Counted from the stretch's first letter, positions 43,175-53,053 are shown. The stretch is 64,000 bases of DNA from Butyrivibrio sp. X503 (GCF_003625475.1 NZ_RAIQ01000003.1:124001-188000); one strand, 5' to 3'. The notes: generated by a model not told the origin, from the sequence alone. Made by a program: numbers and translations.

Positions 43175-44212
43175 TTAAAGATACTTAAGCGTCCTTTCTA
43201 TACCCTCAGATAGTCCGTACATGCCCTTCCAGCCGAGCGCTTCGAGCTTGGAAGCATCAAGCGCCGAATTCTTCATGGTGTTGTAGCTGCTCTTTTCCGC
43301 ATCGGACGGATTCTCAAATACAACGGAAACTCCGCCCGCTTTTGCAAGTGCCTCAGCCACATCCCTGATCGATACGATCGCGTCTTTGTTGGAGATGTTG
43401 TAGGCTTCGCCGCACTCTCCTTCCAACAATATGGTCAAAAGAGCTGTCGCGCAGTCCAGCATATAGCAATAAGACCGCAGCTGCTCTCCTTTACTCTTCA
43501 TTACTATATTTCTGCCTGCTGCCGCATCGAAAGTAAATGCGGCGGAAGCTCTTTTATCTGATTTCTTGATCGTCGGTCCGTAGATATATCCCGGGCGCGC
43601 TATGACAACATCGGCGTCGTACTCCGTGATATAGCATGAACACAGGGTCTCGGCGGCTCTTTTACCGTTCGGATAGCATGACCTTGTGCTAAGGACATCG
43701 ACATAACCGTAATCGGTCTCTTTTATGTAATCACTTTTTTCCGGAAGCTCACCGTATACCTCGCTTGAAGATACGTAGAGGAGTCTGCTGCCCTTGTTCT
43801 TCACATTAAGATCAAGCATGCTCTTAACTCCGACTACATTGGAAAAAAGAGTCTCCGCAGGCTCTTTTAAAAACATGCCGTTGTCGGCATTACTTGCGGC
43901 GTGAATGATGTAATCGGCATCCACGTTGAGCTTGTACATATAATTGGCGTCAAACTCAACGAACTTAATTTCCTCTTCCTTAAGCACGCCTTTAAACCTA
44001 TCAAGCGTTCTCTGCCTGTTTCTGCCTGCGATAATAAGCTTGATACCTGCATTCTTTTCCCTATTAAGGAAAGAAACAATATCAACAACGGGGGATGCGA
44101 GCATGCCCGTAGCCCCCGTTATAAGTAGGTTCTTGTTATATAATTTTTCAATCTCGGGGATGTTGCCGATACAAGAAGCAACGTCTCCCCAATATTCTTT
44201 TGTATATTTCAT
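43175..44212 (-). CDS. NAD-dependent sugar-nucleotide epimerase/dehydratase
   Basis: 345-residue extended short-chain dehydrogenase. The NAD loop is LLITGATGMLASPVVD (near 28), with SSSEVYGE (near 148) and the catalytic YPNGK (near 181) of this superfamily. The C-terminal sugar-binding part is intact (GEAYNISNKDAIVSIRDVAE). Its closest functional group is UDP-glucose epimerase/GDP- or UDP-sugar dehydratase; the exact substrate is not determined. It lies 22 bp behind the nucleoside-kinase-like gene. Confidence 0.85.
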   Translation of the reverse strand: MKYTKEYWGDVASCIGNIPEIEKLYNKNLLITGATGMLASPVVDIVSFLNREKNAGIKLIIAGRNRQRTLDRFKGVLKEEEIKFVEFDANYMYKLNVDADYIIHAASNADNGMFLKEPAETLFSNVVGVKSMLDLNVKNKGSRLLYVSSSEVYGELPEKSDYIKETDYGYVDVLSTRSCYPNGKRAAETLCSCYITEYDADVVIARPGYIYGPTIKKSDKRASAAFTFDAAAGRNIVMKSKGEQLRSYCYMLDCATALLTILLEGECGEAYNISNKDAIVSIRDVAEALAKAGGVSVVFENPSDAEKSSYNTMKNSALDASKLEALGWKGMYGLSEGIERTLKYL

Positions 44213-44234
44213 GTCCTTACTCTCTAAAGCCTAG

Positions 44235-45890
44235 TTATACTTTGAAGCAGCTTCCGCCGACGAACTCTCTGCAAATTGAGTTTCTTGGAAGCATTGAGCT
44301 GTCTACACTTACAAAATAATCAAGGAACTTAAGAAGTCTCTTTGCCTCGTAGTACTCGGGCTCACCCTTTTCAATCGAGAAAAGAAGCGGCTCTGCGTAT
44401 GGTTTGATTACGGCAAGCTCATAGATCTGAGCTGAGTTGAACATCTCATCCGCATCCTCCTGGAACGGGAAGATATTCTCCTCTTCTCCTGCACGCACTG
44501 AATCCCACATGCTGATGGTCTTCTTTGCGGAAGCACCTCTCGTCCTTGCATCTCTTACGATCCTTCGAAGGAGACGACCGTCCGTTGTCGGGATCCTGTT
44601 GTGTGAATCGATGCTAAGCGTCGTAAGTGCGCTTATATAGATCTTGAACTTAGACTCTGCGGGAAGCGCATAAGTCATCTTTTCATTAAGTCCGTGGATA
44701 CCCTCGATAACAAGGATGTCGTTATCTCCGAGCTGAAGGAACTCGCCGTTCATCTCTCTTTTGCCCGTAATAAAGTTAAACTCAGGCATCTCGACACGCT
44801 CTCCCTTAAGGAGCTTACCCATGTCCTCGTTGAACTTCTCGATGTCCATCGCACCGAGGCACTCGAAGTTGTAGCTTCCGTCGGCATTGAGCGGAGTATC
44901 CTCTCTGTTTACGAAGTAGTTATCAAGGCTTATCGGGTGCGGAATAAGTCCGTACGTACGAAGCTGTATCGAAAGTCTGTTGGCAAAGCTCGTCTTACCC
45001 GAAGAACTGGGGCCTGCGATCATAACGAACTTAACGTCCGGACGATCGTGTATCTTGCATGCGATCTCACCGATCCTTCTTTCCTGAAGTGATTCCTGAA
45101 CGAGGATCATCTCGTTGATCCTGCCTTCGCAGACTTTGTTGTTGAGGTCACCGACATTGTCGATTCCCATCATTGCGCCCCAGTCACTTGCAAGCTTCAT
45201 GGTGTTGAAGAGCTTGTTTCTGTCCTCAAGGATAATAAGCTTGTCGGGCTCTGACTTAGGCGGAAGGGTAAGCATAAGTCCCTCGCCCTTTCTCGTTATC
45301 ATAAAGTTCTCGATATAAGATGTATTCGGAAGCATGTAGCCGTAGAAATAATCATAGAAATCCTGAAGCTTGTAGATGTTGATCTCAGAACTTCTTCTGT
45401 ATTTCAAAAGAGCTACCTTATCGGTCATTCCCTGCTCTCTGAAAAGCTCGATGGCTTCATCGATAGGATATACGTTCTTTACGATAGGGATAGCCATATC
45501 GACAAGCTGTTTAAATCTTTCGGCAACCTTCTGCGCAAATTCGTCCGTAACTTCCATACCGTCACGAAGCGTACAATAATAGCTGTTTCCGATAAGAAAC
45601 TCAATCTTGGCAGACGGAGCGCTGTTCTTACCTTCAACGTCTCTTATCGCCTTGATAAGCATCATTACGGCCGTTCTTCTCATGGTCTTGTGACCGATAT
45701 CATCCCCAAACGTTACAAAAGACAGCTCGCCGTCTCTTTTAACTTTTTTCATAAGCTCACAGATCTTGCCGTTAAAAATAACCGCTGCGATCCTGTATCT
45801 GAACTCATGCTGATACTCTTTTGCAATCTCCTCGTAGGTTGTACCTTTATCGTATTCTCTTGCTGTTCCGTTAATCTTAATTACAGGCAC
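44235..45890 (-). CDS. TGS-domain uridine kinase-like (nucleoside kinase) protein
   Basis: 551 residues. The N-terminal TGS-like domain (INGTAREYDKGTTYEEIAKE) and a threonyl-tRNA-synthetase-like second domain are followed by a P-loop kinase domain with the Walker A IAGPSSSGKTSFANRL (near 290) and RIVRDARTRG near 440, as in uridine kinase/phosphoribulokinase proteins. This fusion is common in clostridia and often annotated as nucleoside kinase. The substrate is uncertain. It is in the row trmK - kinase - epimerase, 34 bp past trmK. Confidence 0.9.
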   Translation of the reverse strand: MPVIKINGTAREYDKGTTYEEIAKEYQHEFRYRIAAVIFNGKICELMKKVKRDGELSFVTFGDDIGHKTMRRTAVMMLIKAIRDVEGKNSAPSAKIEFLIGNSYYCTLRDGMEVTDEFAQKVAERFKQLVDMAIPIVKNVYPIDEAIELFREQGMTDKVALLKYRRSSEINIYKLQDFYDYFYGYMLPNTSYIENFMITRKGEGLMLTLPPKSEPDKLIILEDRNKLFNTMKLASDWGAMMGIDNVGDLNNKVCEGRINEMILVQESLQERRIGEIACKIHDRPDVKFVMIAGPSSSGKTSFANRLSIQLRTYGLIPHPISLDNYFVNREDTPLNADGSYNFECLGAMDIEKFNEDMGKLLKGERVEMPEFNFITGKREMNGEFLQLGDNDILVIEGIHGLNEKMTYALPAESKFKIYISALTTLSIDSHNRIPTTDGRLLRRIVRDARTRGASAKKTISMWDSVRAGEEENIFPFQEDADEMFNSAQIYELAVIKPYAEPLLFSIEKGEPEYYEAKRLLKFLDYFVSVDSSMLPRNSICREFVGGSCFKV

Positions 45891-45923
45891 TTCTCTTTCC
45901 TCCTTGCGATTTCGAATTATTTT

Positions 45924-46751
45924 TTATAAAAAAGCTGCTTTTAAAATCGAATCAATATAGAATAACTCTTTTTTTATCTCAGAAAGTCTCTCCGCATGTG
46001 CATCCTTATCAAGGCTCTTAATTATCGATTCATCGACCTGCCTGCCGTATACAAGGTAATCATGCAAAAGAGGATTCGAAGAGAGTATATTGTGTTCTCC
46101 GTATGCGTTACAAATATTCAGCGCATCTTCTTTGGAAACGCCGCCCTTATCGCAAAGCAATGCGGTCGCTTTTTCAAGCGCACTGCTCTCATTCTTTGCA
46201 TCGAATATCACAAGCATCGGAAAATAATACTTGCCGTCTTCAAAAACAATCTTTTCATCCGCGATCACATAACCTTTTTCTCGAAGGTATGCTCTGAAAA
46301 GATCAAGCTCGGACTGCGGCTGCAACACTCCCGCCTTGATCCCGAGTGCGGAAAGATCGGCATCCTCCAACAAACGCTTCATGAGATCTCCGCCCATTCC
46401 GGCGATGACAACAGAATTAACTTCGCCTTCCTTAAGCTCTTTTAACCCATCTGAAAGTCTGGTCTCAATGCGGTCTGAAAGTCCGTATTCATTTATGTTG
46501 TCGGCGGCTCCGGAAAGAGGTCCCTTTCGAACATCCATCGCTATGGCAGACTCAGATATATTGTTCTGCATCAGATAGATGGATATGTATCCGTGATCGC
46601 ATCCGACATCAGCCGTGCGAAGCATCTGCTTTCCTTGCTCTTCTTTGCTATGATCAAAAGCAATGTCACCTGCGCCTCTTAGCATCTCACAGATGGTCAA
46701 AAGGCGCTTTGACATCCTATTTTCTACAAGATTCATATCTTTATCACGCAT
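45924..46751 (-). CDS. trmK: tRNA (adenine22-N1)-methyltransferase
   Basis: Class I SAM methyltransferase of the TrmK/YqfN family, making 1-methyladenosine at tRNA position 22. Family marks: VENRMSKRLLTICEMLRGAG, the SAM motif ADVGCDHGYISIYL, VVIAGMGGDLM and LQPQSELDLFRAYLREKGY. At 275 residues it is of normal size. Its ATG (46751) overlaps the rpoD TGA by one base, as in the usual rpoD-trmK pair. ATGs at codons 6 and 13 are possible alternative starts. Confidence 0.92.
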   Translation of the reverse strand: MRDKDMNLVENRMSKRLLTICEMLRGAGDIAFDHSKEEQGKQMLRTADVGCDHGYISIYLMQNNISESAIAMDVRKGPLSGAADNINEYGLSDRIETRLSDGLKELKEGEVNSVVIAGMGGDLMKRLLEDADLSALGIKAGVLQPQSELDLFRAYLREKGYVIADEKIVFEDGKYYFPMLVIFDAKNESSALEKATALLCDKGGVSKEDALNICNAYGEHNILSSNPLLHDYLVYGRQVDESIIKSLDKDAHAERLSEIKKELFYIDSILKAAFL

Positions 46752-48559
46752 CAGTCAAGATAATCCTTGAGCTTGCGGCTGCGGCTGGGGTGACGGAGCT
46801 TTCTGAGCGCTTTTGCTTCGATCTGACGGATACGCTCACGAGTTACGTTGAACTCCTTACCAACCTCTTCAAGTGTTCTTGCTCTTCCGTCGTCGAGACC
46901 GAATCTGAGGCGAAGAACCTTCTGCTCACGCTCTGTAAGTGTTCCGAGTACTTCAACGAGCTGCTCCTTAAGAAGTGTGAATGCAGCAGCGTCTGCGGGT
47001 ACCGGTACGTTATCATCCTGAATGAAATCACCAAGATGGCTGTCTTCCTCTTCACCGATAGGTGTCTCGAGGGATACAGGCTCCTGTGAGATCTTGAGGA
47101 TCTCGCGAACACGCTCAACGGGCATGTTCATCTCTTTTGCAACTTCCTCCGGAAGAGGCTCACGTCCGAGCTCCTGGAGAAGCTGACGGCTTACGCGGAT
47201 GAGCTTGTTGATAGTCTCAACCATGTGAACGGGGATACGGATGGTTCTTGCCTGATCGGCAATGGCTCTTGTGATAGCCTGTCTGATCCACCATGTTGCG
47301 TATGTTGAGAACTTGAATCCCTTACGGAAATCGAACTTCTCAACGGCTTTGATAAGACCGAGGTTACCTTCCTGAATAAGATCAAGGAAAAGCATTCCTC
47401 TTCCCACATATCTCTTAGCAATACTTACAACGAGACGAAGGTTTGCCTCAGCAAGGCGCTTCTTGGCTTCCTCTCCCTCGTAGATTATCTGATCAAGCTC
47501 TTTTTTCTTGGATGCAGTGATCTTACCTTTATCTTTGTCATCGGCGATCTCTTTAAGTGCCTCGATTCCTGCTTCCATTGACTTAGCAAGCTCGATCTCC
47601 TGATCTGCTGTAAGAAGCGGAACCTTACCGATCTCCTTGAGGTACATTCTTACGGGATCCTCGATGCTGATTCCGTCAGGAACGGAGAGATCGATATTCT
47701 CCATATCAACCTCGTCCTCATCTGTAAGGAGCATATCGTCGTCATCGGGGATCTCATCCTCATCTGCCTCTGATACTCTAAGTACGTCGATTCCCGAATT
47801 CTCAAGAACCTCGAGAACGTTATCAAGCTGCTCTTCGTTGAGATTAAGATCTGTGAAGAAATCGCTTATCTCTGTATACTCAAGGACGTTTTTCTTTTTC
47901 TTTGCAAGTGCGAGGATCTCTTTTATCTTCTGAGCGAAAAGCTCTTTTGTAGCCTCGTCAAGCTCGCCGTCATTATCCTTACCGTCCTGCTCTTTGCCCT
48001 TTTCATCCTTCTTTGTTACTTTCTTTCCTGCCTTTGCGGGCTTTTCTTCCTTAGCCTTGGAAGCATCTGCCTTAGCAGCTTTCTCCTTCTTGGGTGCTGC
48101 CTCTTCCTTCTTTACTGTAGTCTTCTTTGCAGGAGTTTCCTTTGCTTCTGTCTTGGCTGCCGCTTTCTTGAGCTCTGTTTTCTTTGCAGTTTCCTTCTTG
48201 GCAGTTTCCTTCTTAGCGGGAGCTTCCTTTGCCGTCTCCTTCTTAGCTGCTGCCTTCTTGGTCTCTTCCTTCTTGGCTGTTGCTTTCGCCGTCTCCTTCT
48301 TGGCGGGAGCCTTAGCCGCTGTCTTCTTTGTTTCTTCCTTCTTAGCTGTCTCTTTCTTGGTTGTTGTCTTCTTTACTTCTTCTTTCTTTGCTGCCACTTT
48401 CTTTGTAACCGTCTCTTTCTTTGTATCTTTTTTAATATCTTTTTTGGCTGCCGCCTTCTTGGGCTCAACCTTTTTTGCCACAGTTTTCTTCTCTGCAGTC
48501 TTTTTAGCTGCAGTCTTCTTGATTTCTTTTTCCTTTTTCTCTACAACTTTTTTAGCCAT
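46751..48559 (-). CDS. rpoD: Primary sigma factor RpoD with long Lys/Ala-rich N-terminal extension
   Basis: Housekeeping sigma factor. Regions are complete: 1.2 ([20 protein letters not shown]), 2 ([20 protein letters not shown], then [20 protein letters not shown]), 3 ([20 protein letters not shown]), 4.2 ([20 protein letters not shown]). At 602 residues it is about 230 longer than Bacillus SigA. The excess is an N-terminal low-complexity tail (about residues 1-195) of [15 protein letters not shown] and KKAAAK blocks. Region 1.1 follows at about 205-265. It sits between dnaG and trmK, as in many Firmicutes. The tail is strongly basic and may bind DNA or RNA. Confidence 0.96.
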   Translation of the reverse strand: MAKKVVEKKEKEIKKTAAKKTAEKKTVAKKVEPKKAAAKKDIKKDTKKETVTKKVAAKKEEVKKTTTKKETAKKEETKKTAAKAPAKKETAKATAKKEETKKAAAKKETAKEAPAKKETAKKETAKKTELKKAAAKTEAKETPAKKTTVKKEEAAPKKEKAAKADASKAKEEKPAKAGKKVTKKDEKGKEQDGKDNDGELDEATKELFAQKIKEILALAKKKKNVLEYTEISDFFTDLNLNEEQLDNVLEVLENSGIDVLRVSEADEDEIPDDDDMLLTDEDEVDMENIDLSVPDGISIEDPVRMYLKEIGKVPLLTADQEIELAKSMEAGIEALKEIADDKDKGKITASKKKELDQIIYEGEEAKKRLAEANLRLVVSIAKRYVGRGMLFLDLIQEGNLGLIKAVEKFDFRKGFKFSTYATWWIRQAITRAIADQARTIRIPVHMVETINKLIRVSRQLLQELGREPLPEEVAKEMNMPVERVREILKISQEPVSLETPIGEEEDSHLGDFIQDDNVPVPADAAAFTLLKEQLVEVLGTLTEREQKVLRLRFGLDDGRARTLEEVGKEFNVTRERIRQIEAKALRKLRHPSRSRKLKDYLD

Positions 48560-48660
48560 CGTATTTTTTCCTTTTTGAATAGTTTTTTCTAACCCAACTC
48601 TTAAGTACTTATGTCTGATAAAAAAGTCTGTTCATAATGCGTTATTTATGATCACCGTCA

Positions 48661-50439
48661 TCAATCATCCGGCGATATGTCTGCGTGCGTGAGCTTCTCA
48701 AGATCTTTCTTTCCCTGGATCGTCTTTTGCAAAAAGTTCGGATCGTCGGGTTTAAGCTCTCTCTTTTGCCTCTCGTATCCTGCAAGCTTAACGCCGCATA
48801 TTATGTCGTGGAATGCCTTCCTCCTCTGCTCTTTGGTCTCTATCTCGATCAGGTTCGTGTTGAACATCTCGGCGACTTTGCCGTGTTCTTCCTCATCGGT
48901 GAATCTATCGAGTATCGAAGCAGGTGAAAAAGTTCCCTGCGACATTCCTTCAAACAATTCTTTCGCAACGCTCCTGTACAGGTCGTCGGAAAAATCTTCG
49001 GGCGTTATCCACTTTGAAACCTTGGGGAATATCCCGGGTTCATCGGTAAGCCATGTAAGCAGGAGCCTCTGGTTTTTCTTGGCTCCGTCCTCCGGCGAGT
49101 TCTTTTTCTGTATACCGAATTTGGGCTTATCGTAAGTCTTTATCATTCCGCCCTGCGCCGCGTACGATGTGACGAGCTTTCTAAGGTCGTCGATCGCTAT
49201 GTTATATCTTGCGGCAACCGCTTCTATGTAATTTTCTCTTTCAAGAGCTTCTTCAAACTCACAGAGTTTTTTGGCAACTTCTTTGTAGAAGTCCGTCTTG
49301 GATTCGGGATCCGACATGTCGTGCGCCTCTTCCATGATCCTTACTTCAAAGAAGAATGTGTTCTCCGCGTTCTTTATCCGCTCTTCAAAAGCTTCTTTTC
49401 CCTCGTTCTTGATGAATTCGTCAGGATCCTTGTACGGCTTAAGGTTGAGCACCTTGCCTCGAAGTCCCGCTTCCTTCAGGATCTTTATTCCCCTAAGAGC
49501 CGCTTTGGTTCCGGCTTCGTCGCTGTCGTATGACAGGATGACTTCGTCCGTATACCGCTTAAGTATCATGGCCTGTCCCGTCGTAAACGCCGTTCCCAGC
49601 GATGCGACCGCCATGTTAAAGCCCGCCTGATGCATGGCTATAACATCCATGTAGCCCTCGCAGATTATCATATAACCTGCCCTGGCATTCTTGGCATAGT
49701 TAAGTCCGAATAGATTTCTGCTCTTATCAAAAATGAGTGTTTCCGGTGAATTGAGATACTTTGGCTTTCCGTCTCCCATGACTCGTCCGCCGAAGCCGAT
49801 AACCTTCTGTGATGCGTCCTGTATCGGGAACATTACTCTGTTCCAGAACTTGTCGTGCGTTCCCATCTTCTCGTCATGCGAAGCAAGCCCCGCATCGATT
49901 ATCTGGGCATCTGTGTATCCCAGTCCCTTAAGATGATCAACAAGATCATGGCTTGAGATATTGGCGTATCCCAGTCCGAAATGCTGCATCGTCTCATCGG
50001 TGAGCTTTCTTTCCCGGAAGTACTCCATTCCCTTCTGCCCAGTCTTACCCCTAAGCTGATAGTAGTAATACTTGGCGGCCTCCTTGTTGATATCAAGAAG
50101 AATCTGCTTTTTATCGCGCATGGCCTTTACGGCCGGAGAATCGTCTTCGTCCGGAAGCTTCATGCCGGCTTTCTCCGCCAGCTCTTTTACCGCTTCCTGA
50201 AATGTTAAATTGTCATATTTCATCAAAAAAGTGATGACATTCCCGCCGGCTCCGCATCCGAAGCAGTAGAACATCTGCTTTTGCTGCGATACCGAAAAAG
50301 AACCGGATTTCTCATTGTGGAACGGACACAGGCCAAAATAATTGGCGCCCTTCTTTTGCAGATGGACGTACTGTCCGACTATGTCCACAATATCGTTGCG
50401 GGAGCGCACCTCTTCTATAAATTCATCTGAGTAGCGCAA
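48661..50439 (-). CDS. dnaG: DNA primase
   Basis: Makes RNA primers for replication. The zinc-binding CHC2 motif is Cys38, His41, Cys59, Cys62 (CPFHNEKSG ... FYCFGCGAGG). The Toprim domain shows ICEGYMDVIAMHQAGF and LSYDSDEAGTKAALRG. The C-terminal helicase-binding part is present, making 592 residues. It lies 101 bp ahead of rpoD and behind dgt in a macromolecular-synthesis-type cluster. Confidence 0.96.
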   Translation of the reverse strand: MRYSDEFIEEVRSRNDIVDIVGQYVHLQKKGANYFGLCPFHNEKSGSFSVSQQKQMFYCFGCGAGGNVITFLMKYDNLTFQEAVKELAEKAGMKLPDEDDSPAVKAMRDKKQILLDINKEAAKYYYYQLRGKTGQKGMEYFRERKLTDETMQHFGLGYANISSHDLVDHLKGLGYTDAQIIDAGLASHDEKMGTHDKFWNRVMFPIQDASQKVIGFGGRVMGDGKPKYLNSPETLIFDKSRNLFGLNYAKNARAGYMIICEGYMDVIAMHQAGFNMAVASLGTAFTTGQAMILKRYTDEVILSYDSDEAGTKAALRGIKILKEAGLRGKVLNLKPYKDPDEFIKNEGKEAFEERIKNAENTFFFEVRIMEEAHDMSDPESKTDFYKEVAKKLCEFEEALERENYIEAVAARYNIAIDDLRKLVTSYAAQGGMIKTYDKPKFGIQKKNSPEDGAKKNQRLLLTWLTDEPGIFPKVSKWITPEDFSDDLYRSVAKELFEGMSQGTFSPASILDRFTDEEEHGKVAEMFNTNLIEIETKEQRRKAFHDIICGVKLAGYERQKRELKPDDPNFLQKTIQGKKDLEKLTHADISPDD

Positions 50440-50501
50440 ATAATTAGTCTCCTACACATTTGTATTTCGTCGCGGGTTTATCGCCTCACACCGCGTCTTT
50501 A

Positions 50502-51509
50502 TCACAGAACCGTCCATGACTTTGGAATGTAAACCTCTTCAAAGACGGAAACGGCATATCTGTCCGTCATTGAGCTTACATAGTCGCAGACTATCCTCTC
50601 TTTGGTCTCGCCCTCATCCAGCATTGCTTTCAGATAATCGGGGAGCTTATCTATATGCTCAAGATAATATCCGTAAAGGATCTTGATCATTTCTTCTACC
50701 TTGCCCTCCTGCCCCTTGGCTATCGGGTTCGTGTAGACGTTTGCAAACATAAATTCACGAAGCTCCAAAAATGCTTCGTAGATCTCCGCAGACATCGTTA
50801 TATCGTCCTTGTCCATGCTGGTTGCGATGATGTCGTGGATAAAGGTATCAAGCCACTCTCCGTTGGTATGGCCGATCGTCTTGGCGAGTCTCTCGGGGAT
50901 GTCTTTCTCCTTCATGATACCGCCTCTTATAGCATCATCCATGTCGTGATGCATATATGCGATCTTATCGGAAAGCCTTACAACCTTGCCTTCAAGCGTC
51001 GCAGGCGTCAAGTTGAGCTCATGATTAAGTATGCCGTCTCTGACTTCCCACGTAAGGTTCATGCCCTTTCCGTAGTTCTCCAGGGTCTCAACTATCCTAA
51101 GACTCTGCTCGTTGTGCCTAAAGCCTCCGGGATTGACTTCGTTGAGCGCTCTCTCTCCTGCATGCCCAAAGGGAGTGTGTCCAAGGTCATGTCCGAGCGC
51201 GATCGCCTCAGTCAGGTCCTCGTTAAGCAAAAGAGCTTTCGCAATCGTCCTCGCGTTCTGCGAAACCTCCAATGTATGCGTCATGCGGGTTCTGTAATGG
51301 TCGCCGTCCGGAGACAAAAAAACCTGCGTCTTATCCTTAAGACGTCTAAAGGACTTGGAATAAAGAATCCTGTCCCTGTCTCTCTGGAAGCACGGCCTGA
51401 TGTCGCATGGCTTTTCTTCTTTTTCTCTTCCTCTGGAATTCATGCTTAGAGTAGCATGCTTACTTAAGAACTTTTTTTCTCTTTCTTCGAGCTGCTTTCG
51501 AATTTTCAA
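50502..51509 (-). CDS. dgt: dGTP triphosphohydrolase-like HD protein
   Basis: HD-domain phosphohydrolase cleaving dGTP (or other dNTPs) to the nucleoside and triphosphate. Motifs: CDIRPCFQRDRDRILYSKSF, the HD site AIALGHDLGHTPFGHAG and KIAYMHHDMDDAI. The longest frame begins at 51557, but its ATG lies inside the right arm of the upstream terminator, so I place the start at TTG 51509 (LKIRKQLEEREK), where family members begin; about 335 residues. This start has no strong ribosome site and is uncertain. It is followed by dnaG at 62 bp. Confidence 0.88.
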   Translation of the reverse strand: MKIRKQLEEREKKFLSKHATLSMNSRGREKEEKPCDIRPCFQRDRDRILYSKSFRRLKDKTQVFLSPDGDHYRTRMTHTLEVSQNARTIAKALLLNEDLTEAIALGHDLGHTPFGHAGERALNEVNPGGFRHNEQSLRIVETLENYGKGMNLTWEVRDGILNHELNLTPATLEGKVVRLSDKIAYMHHDMDDAIRGGIMKEKDIPERLAKTIGHTNGEWLDTFIHDIIATSMDKDDITMSAEIYEAFLELREFMFANVYTNPIAKGQEGKVEEMIKILYGYYLEHIDKLPDYLKAMLDEGETKERIVCDYVSSMTDRYAVSVFEEVYIPKSWTVL

Positions 51510-51542
51510 AGTAAAGTCTCTTTTCCGTGGGGTGACTTTTGG

Positions 51543-51584
51543 AAAGAAAAAACCCACATCAATAATATTCGACGTGGGTTTGCG
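51543..51584 (-). terminator. Terminator upstream of dgt
   Basis: AACCCACGTCGAA and its partner TTGATGTGGGTT (about 51549-51581) form a stem around a short loop, followed on the minus strand by TTTTTTC. It ends the transcript of the small protein gene at 51618-51929. Confidence 0.82.
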
Positions 51585-51617
51585 ATTTCCTTTTTTTGAT
51601 TCAAAAAAATTTTATTT

Positions 51618-51929
51618 TTATTTCGTCCATTCCGTAATACGGCTCTCATACTGCTCATTAAACCATTCAACGGCCTTCTCGAGCCCTTCCTGCGATACTT
51701 CGAAGTTCTCGCTGGTCTTGAGGCTGTCGTCCGTATGGGCGTATGAATTGGGCTCGGGCCACACCGTCGCCATAAGCGTCGCAGGACCTCTTTGATCCAC
51801 CGGAACGAATTTAACGTTCTCAAGCGGTTCTCTGGCAAGCCTGTATCTCATTCCTTTGTAGCTTCCGAAAAATGCCTCGCCGTATTCATAATGTGACAGA
51901 TTAAAAAATGTGTGTAATTCAATAGCCAT
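51618..51929 (-). CDS. Small conserved-looking hypothetical protein
   Basis: 103 residues, not recognised as a named family. It is rich in aromatic residues (HTFFNLSHYEYGEAFFGSYK, GMRYRLAREPLENVKFVPVD), has a conserved-looking ATLMATVWPEPNSYAHT, and ends in EKAVEWFNEQYESRITEWTK. No signal or membrane segment. It follows the 11-residue-repeat protein gene by 5 bp and ends at a good terminator, so the two are co-transcribed. The coding call rests on the spacing, the terminator and the normal composition. Confidence 0.7.
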   Translation of the reverse strand: MAIELHTFFNLSHYEYGEAFFGSYKGMRYRLAREPLENVKFVPVDQRGPATLMATVWPEPNSYAHTDDSLKTSENFEVSQEGLEKAVEWFNEQYESRITEWTK

Positions 51930-51934
51930 AATTC

Positions 51935-52567
51935 TTAAAACTCAACTTTTCCCGTATCTGCGTGATTGACAACATAGTAAGCCGCGTTGTCCGAAGGCTT
52001 GATGTAGACCTGAATTTCCTTGATATCGGTCATCTTGTTGCCCTTTGCGACGTAGTCAGCCTTTGCTCTCTCAACGATGTCCGTTGCCCTCACCTCGTGG
52101 TGATTGTACTGAACAAAGACCTCTTCTTTGCATTTGCGCTTTGCTGCTGTCTTGCTTAAGTCGTTTCCGACATTCTTAGCTACATCCGCTGCCTTCTTGG
52201 AGCTTCTTTTTACAGCATCCGCTGCGGGAGCCGCTTTTTCTTTTGCCTTATTGATATAGGGCTCTGCCTTGGTCTTGATGTCGTTGTATATAGGCTCAGC
52301 CTTGGCTTTTACATCGTCGTACACCGGCTCTGCCTTTGAAATAATGTCCTTATAGACAGGTTCTGCCTTAGCCTTGATGTCTTTATATACAGGCTCTGCC
52401 TTGGCTTTGATGTCGTTTATATAAGGCTCTGCCTTGTCCATGTAGGGCTTGGCTGCTTCCTTGACATCCTTTATAACAGGCTCCGCAGCCTTGATAACAG
52501 GTCCTGCGGCCTTGGTAACTTCTTTGGCGATTTCTTTAAATGTTTCTTCTGCAGATTTCTTTCCCAT
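51935..52567 (-). CDS. DUF6465-like protein with 11-residue amphipathic repeats
   Basis: About 210 residues, starting at ATG 52567 with GGAGG upstream. The first 120 residues are built from about nine copies of an 11-residue unit, roughly K-A-E-P-V-Y-K-D-I-K-A (33 bp in DNA), which would form a long amphipathic helix like those of LEA or apolipoprotein-type proteins. A Lys-rich segment follows, then a globular C-terminus of about 75 residues (EEVFVQYNHHEVRATDIVER, IQVYIKPSDNAAYYVVNHAD) of the DUF6465 kind. It is probably lipid- or nucleic-acid-associated. The DUF assignment is from memory. Confidence 0.75.
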   Translation of the reverse strand: MGKKSAEETFKEIAKEVTKAAGPVIKAAEPVIKDVKEAAKPYMDKAEPYINDIKAKAEPVYKDIKAKAEPVYKDIISKAEPVYDDVKAKAEPIYNDIKTKAEPYINKAKEKAAPAADAVKRSSKKAADVAKNVGNDLSKTAAKRKCKEEVFVQYNHHEVRATDIVERAKADYVAKGNKMTDIKEIQVYIKPSDNAAYYVVNHADTGKVEF

Positions 52568-52633
52568 GATTTTTCCTCCGTAATTCAAGCGTTTGAATTA
52601 TTGCTTGGTCAAAAGAGCCTTCTAAATGTTATG

Positions 52634-53053
52634 TCATCTTCCGAGCTTCTTCATAAGCGACGCCAAAGGTCCTACAGCGTCCTGAAGATCGGTGATCGCT
52701 TTGTTTAATCCTTCAAAATCTATTTCGGAAAGCGATTTAACGGCTGCCGCAAGGTTCTCGCCGTTATCGTCAACAAGCTTGTTCATGTTCTCGCTGGCTT
52801 TTAAGATGCTGTCAGTCATTTTGTCGACACTTTCAAGCGATGTCTCGGCTTTGGTTGCCACGCTGTTTATATGAGACAGTGTCGTGCTGACTTTTGGTAT
52901 AACGATGAGCACGCATATAAGAAGCACTGCAAGCATTCCCGCTATGCAGCATGTAGATATTTTTTGATAAAAAAGACGCTTCTTTGAAAGGTCCCGTAGT
53001 TCTGTAAGTATCGCGTCATTGGATGTTGCGATATTGTTCTGATTTTCTTCCAT
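52634..53053 (-). CDS. Small membrane protein with coiled-coil (DUF948/MCP-like) tail
   Basis: 139 residues: a short cytoplasmic N-terminus, one membrane helix near 35-56 (CIAGMLAVLLICVLIVI), then a heptad-like helical tail (HINSVATKAETSLESVDKMT, ILKASENMNKLVDDNGENLA) that resembles HAMP/DUF948 coiled coils. No catalytic motif. It is 66 bp upstream of the amphipathic-repeat gene and shares its orientation. The function is unknown. Confidence 0.75.
   Translation of the reverse strand: MEENQNNIATSNDAILTELRDLSKKRLFYQKISTCCIAGMLAVLLICVLIVIPKVSTTLSHINSVATKAETSLESVDKMTDSILKASENMNKLVDDNGENLAAAVKSLSEIDFEGLNKAITDLQDAVGPLASLMKKLGR

Noticed and set aside
47994..48578. 194-residue plus-strand frame rich in Phe/Ala/Val
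   Set aside because: It is the antisense shadow of the Lys/Ala-rich rpoD tail and has no ribosome site.
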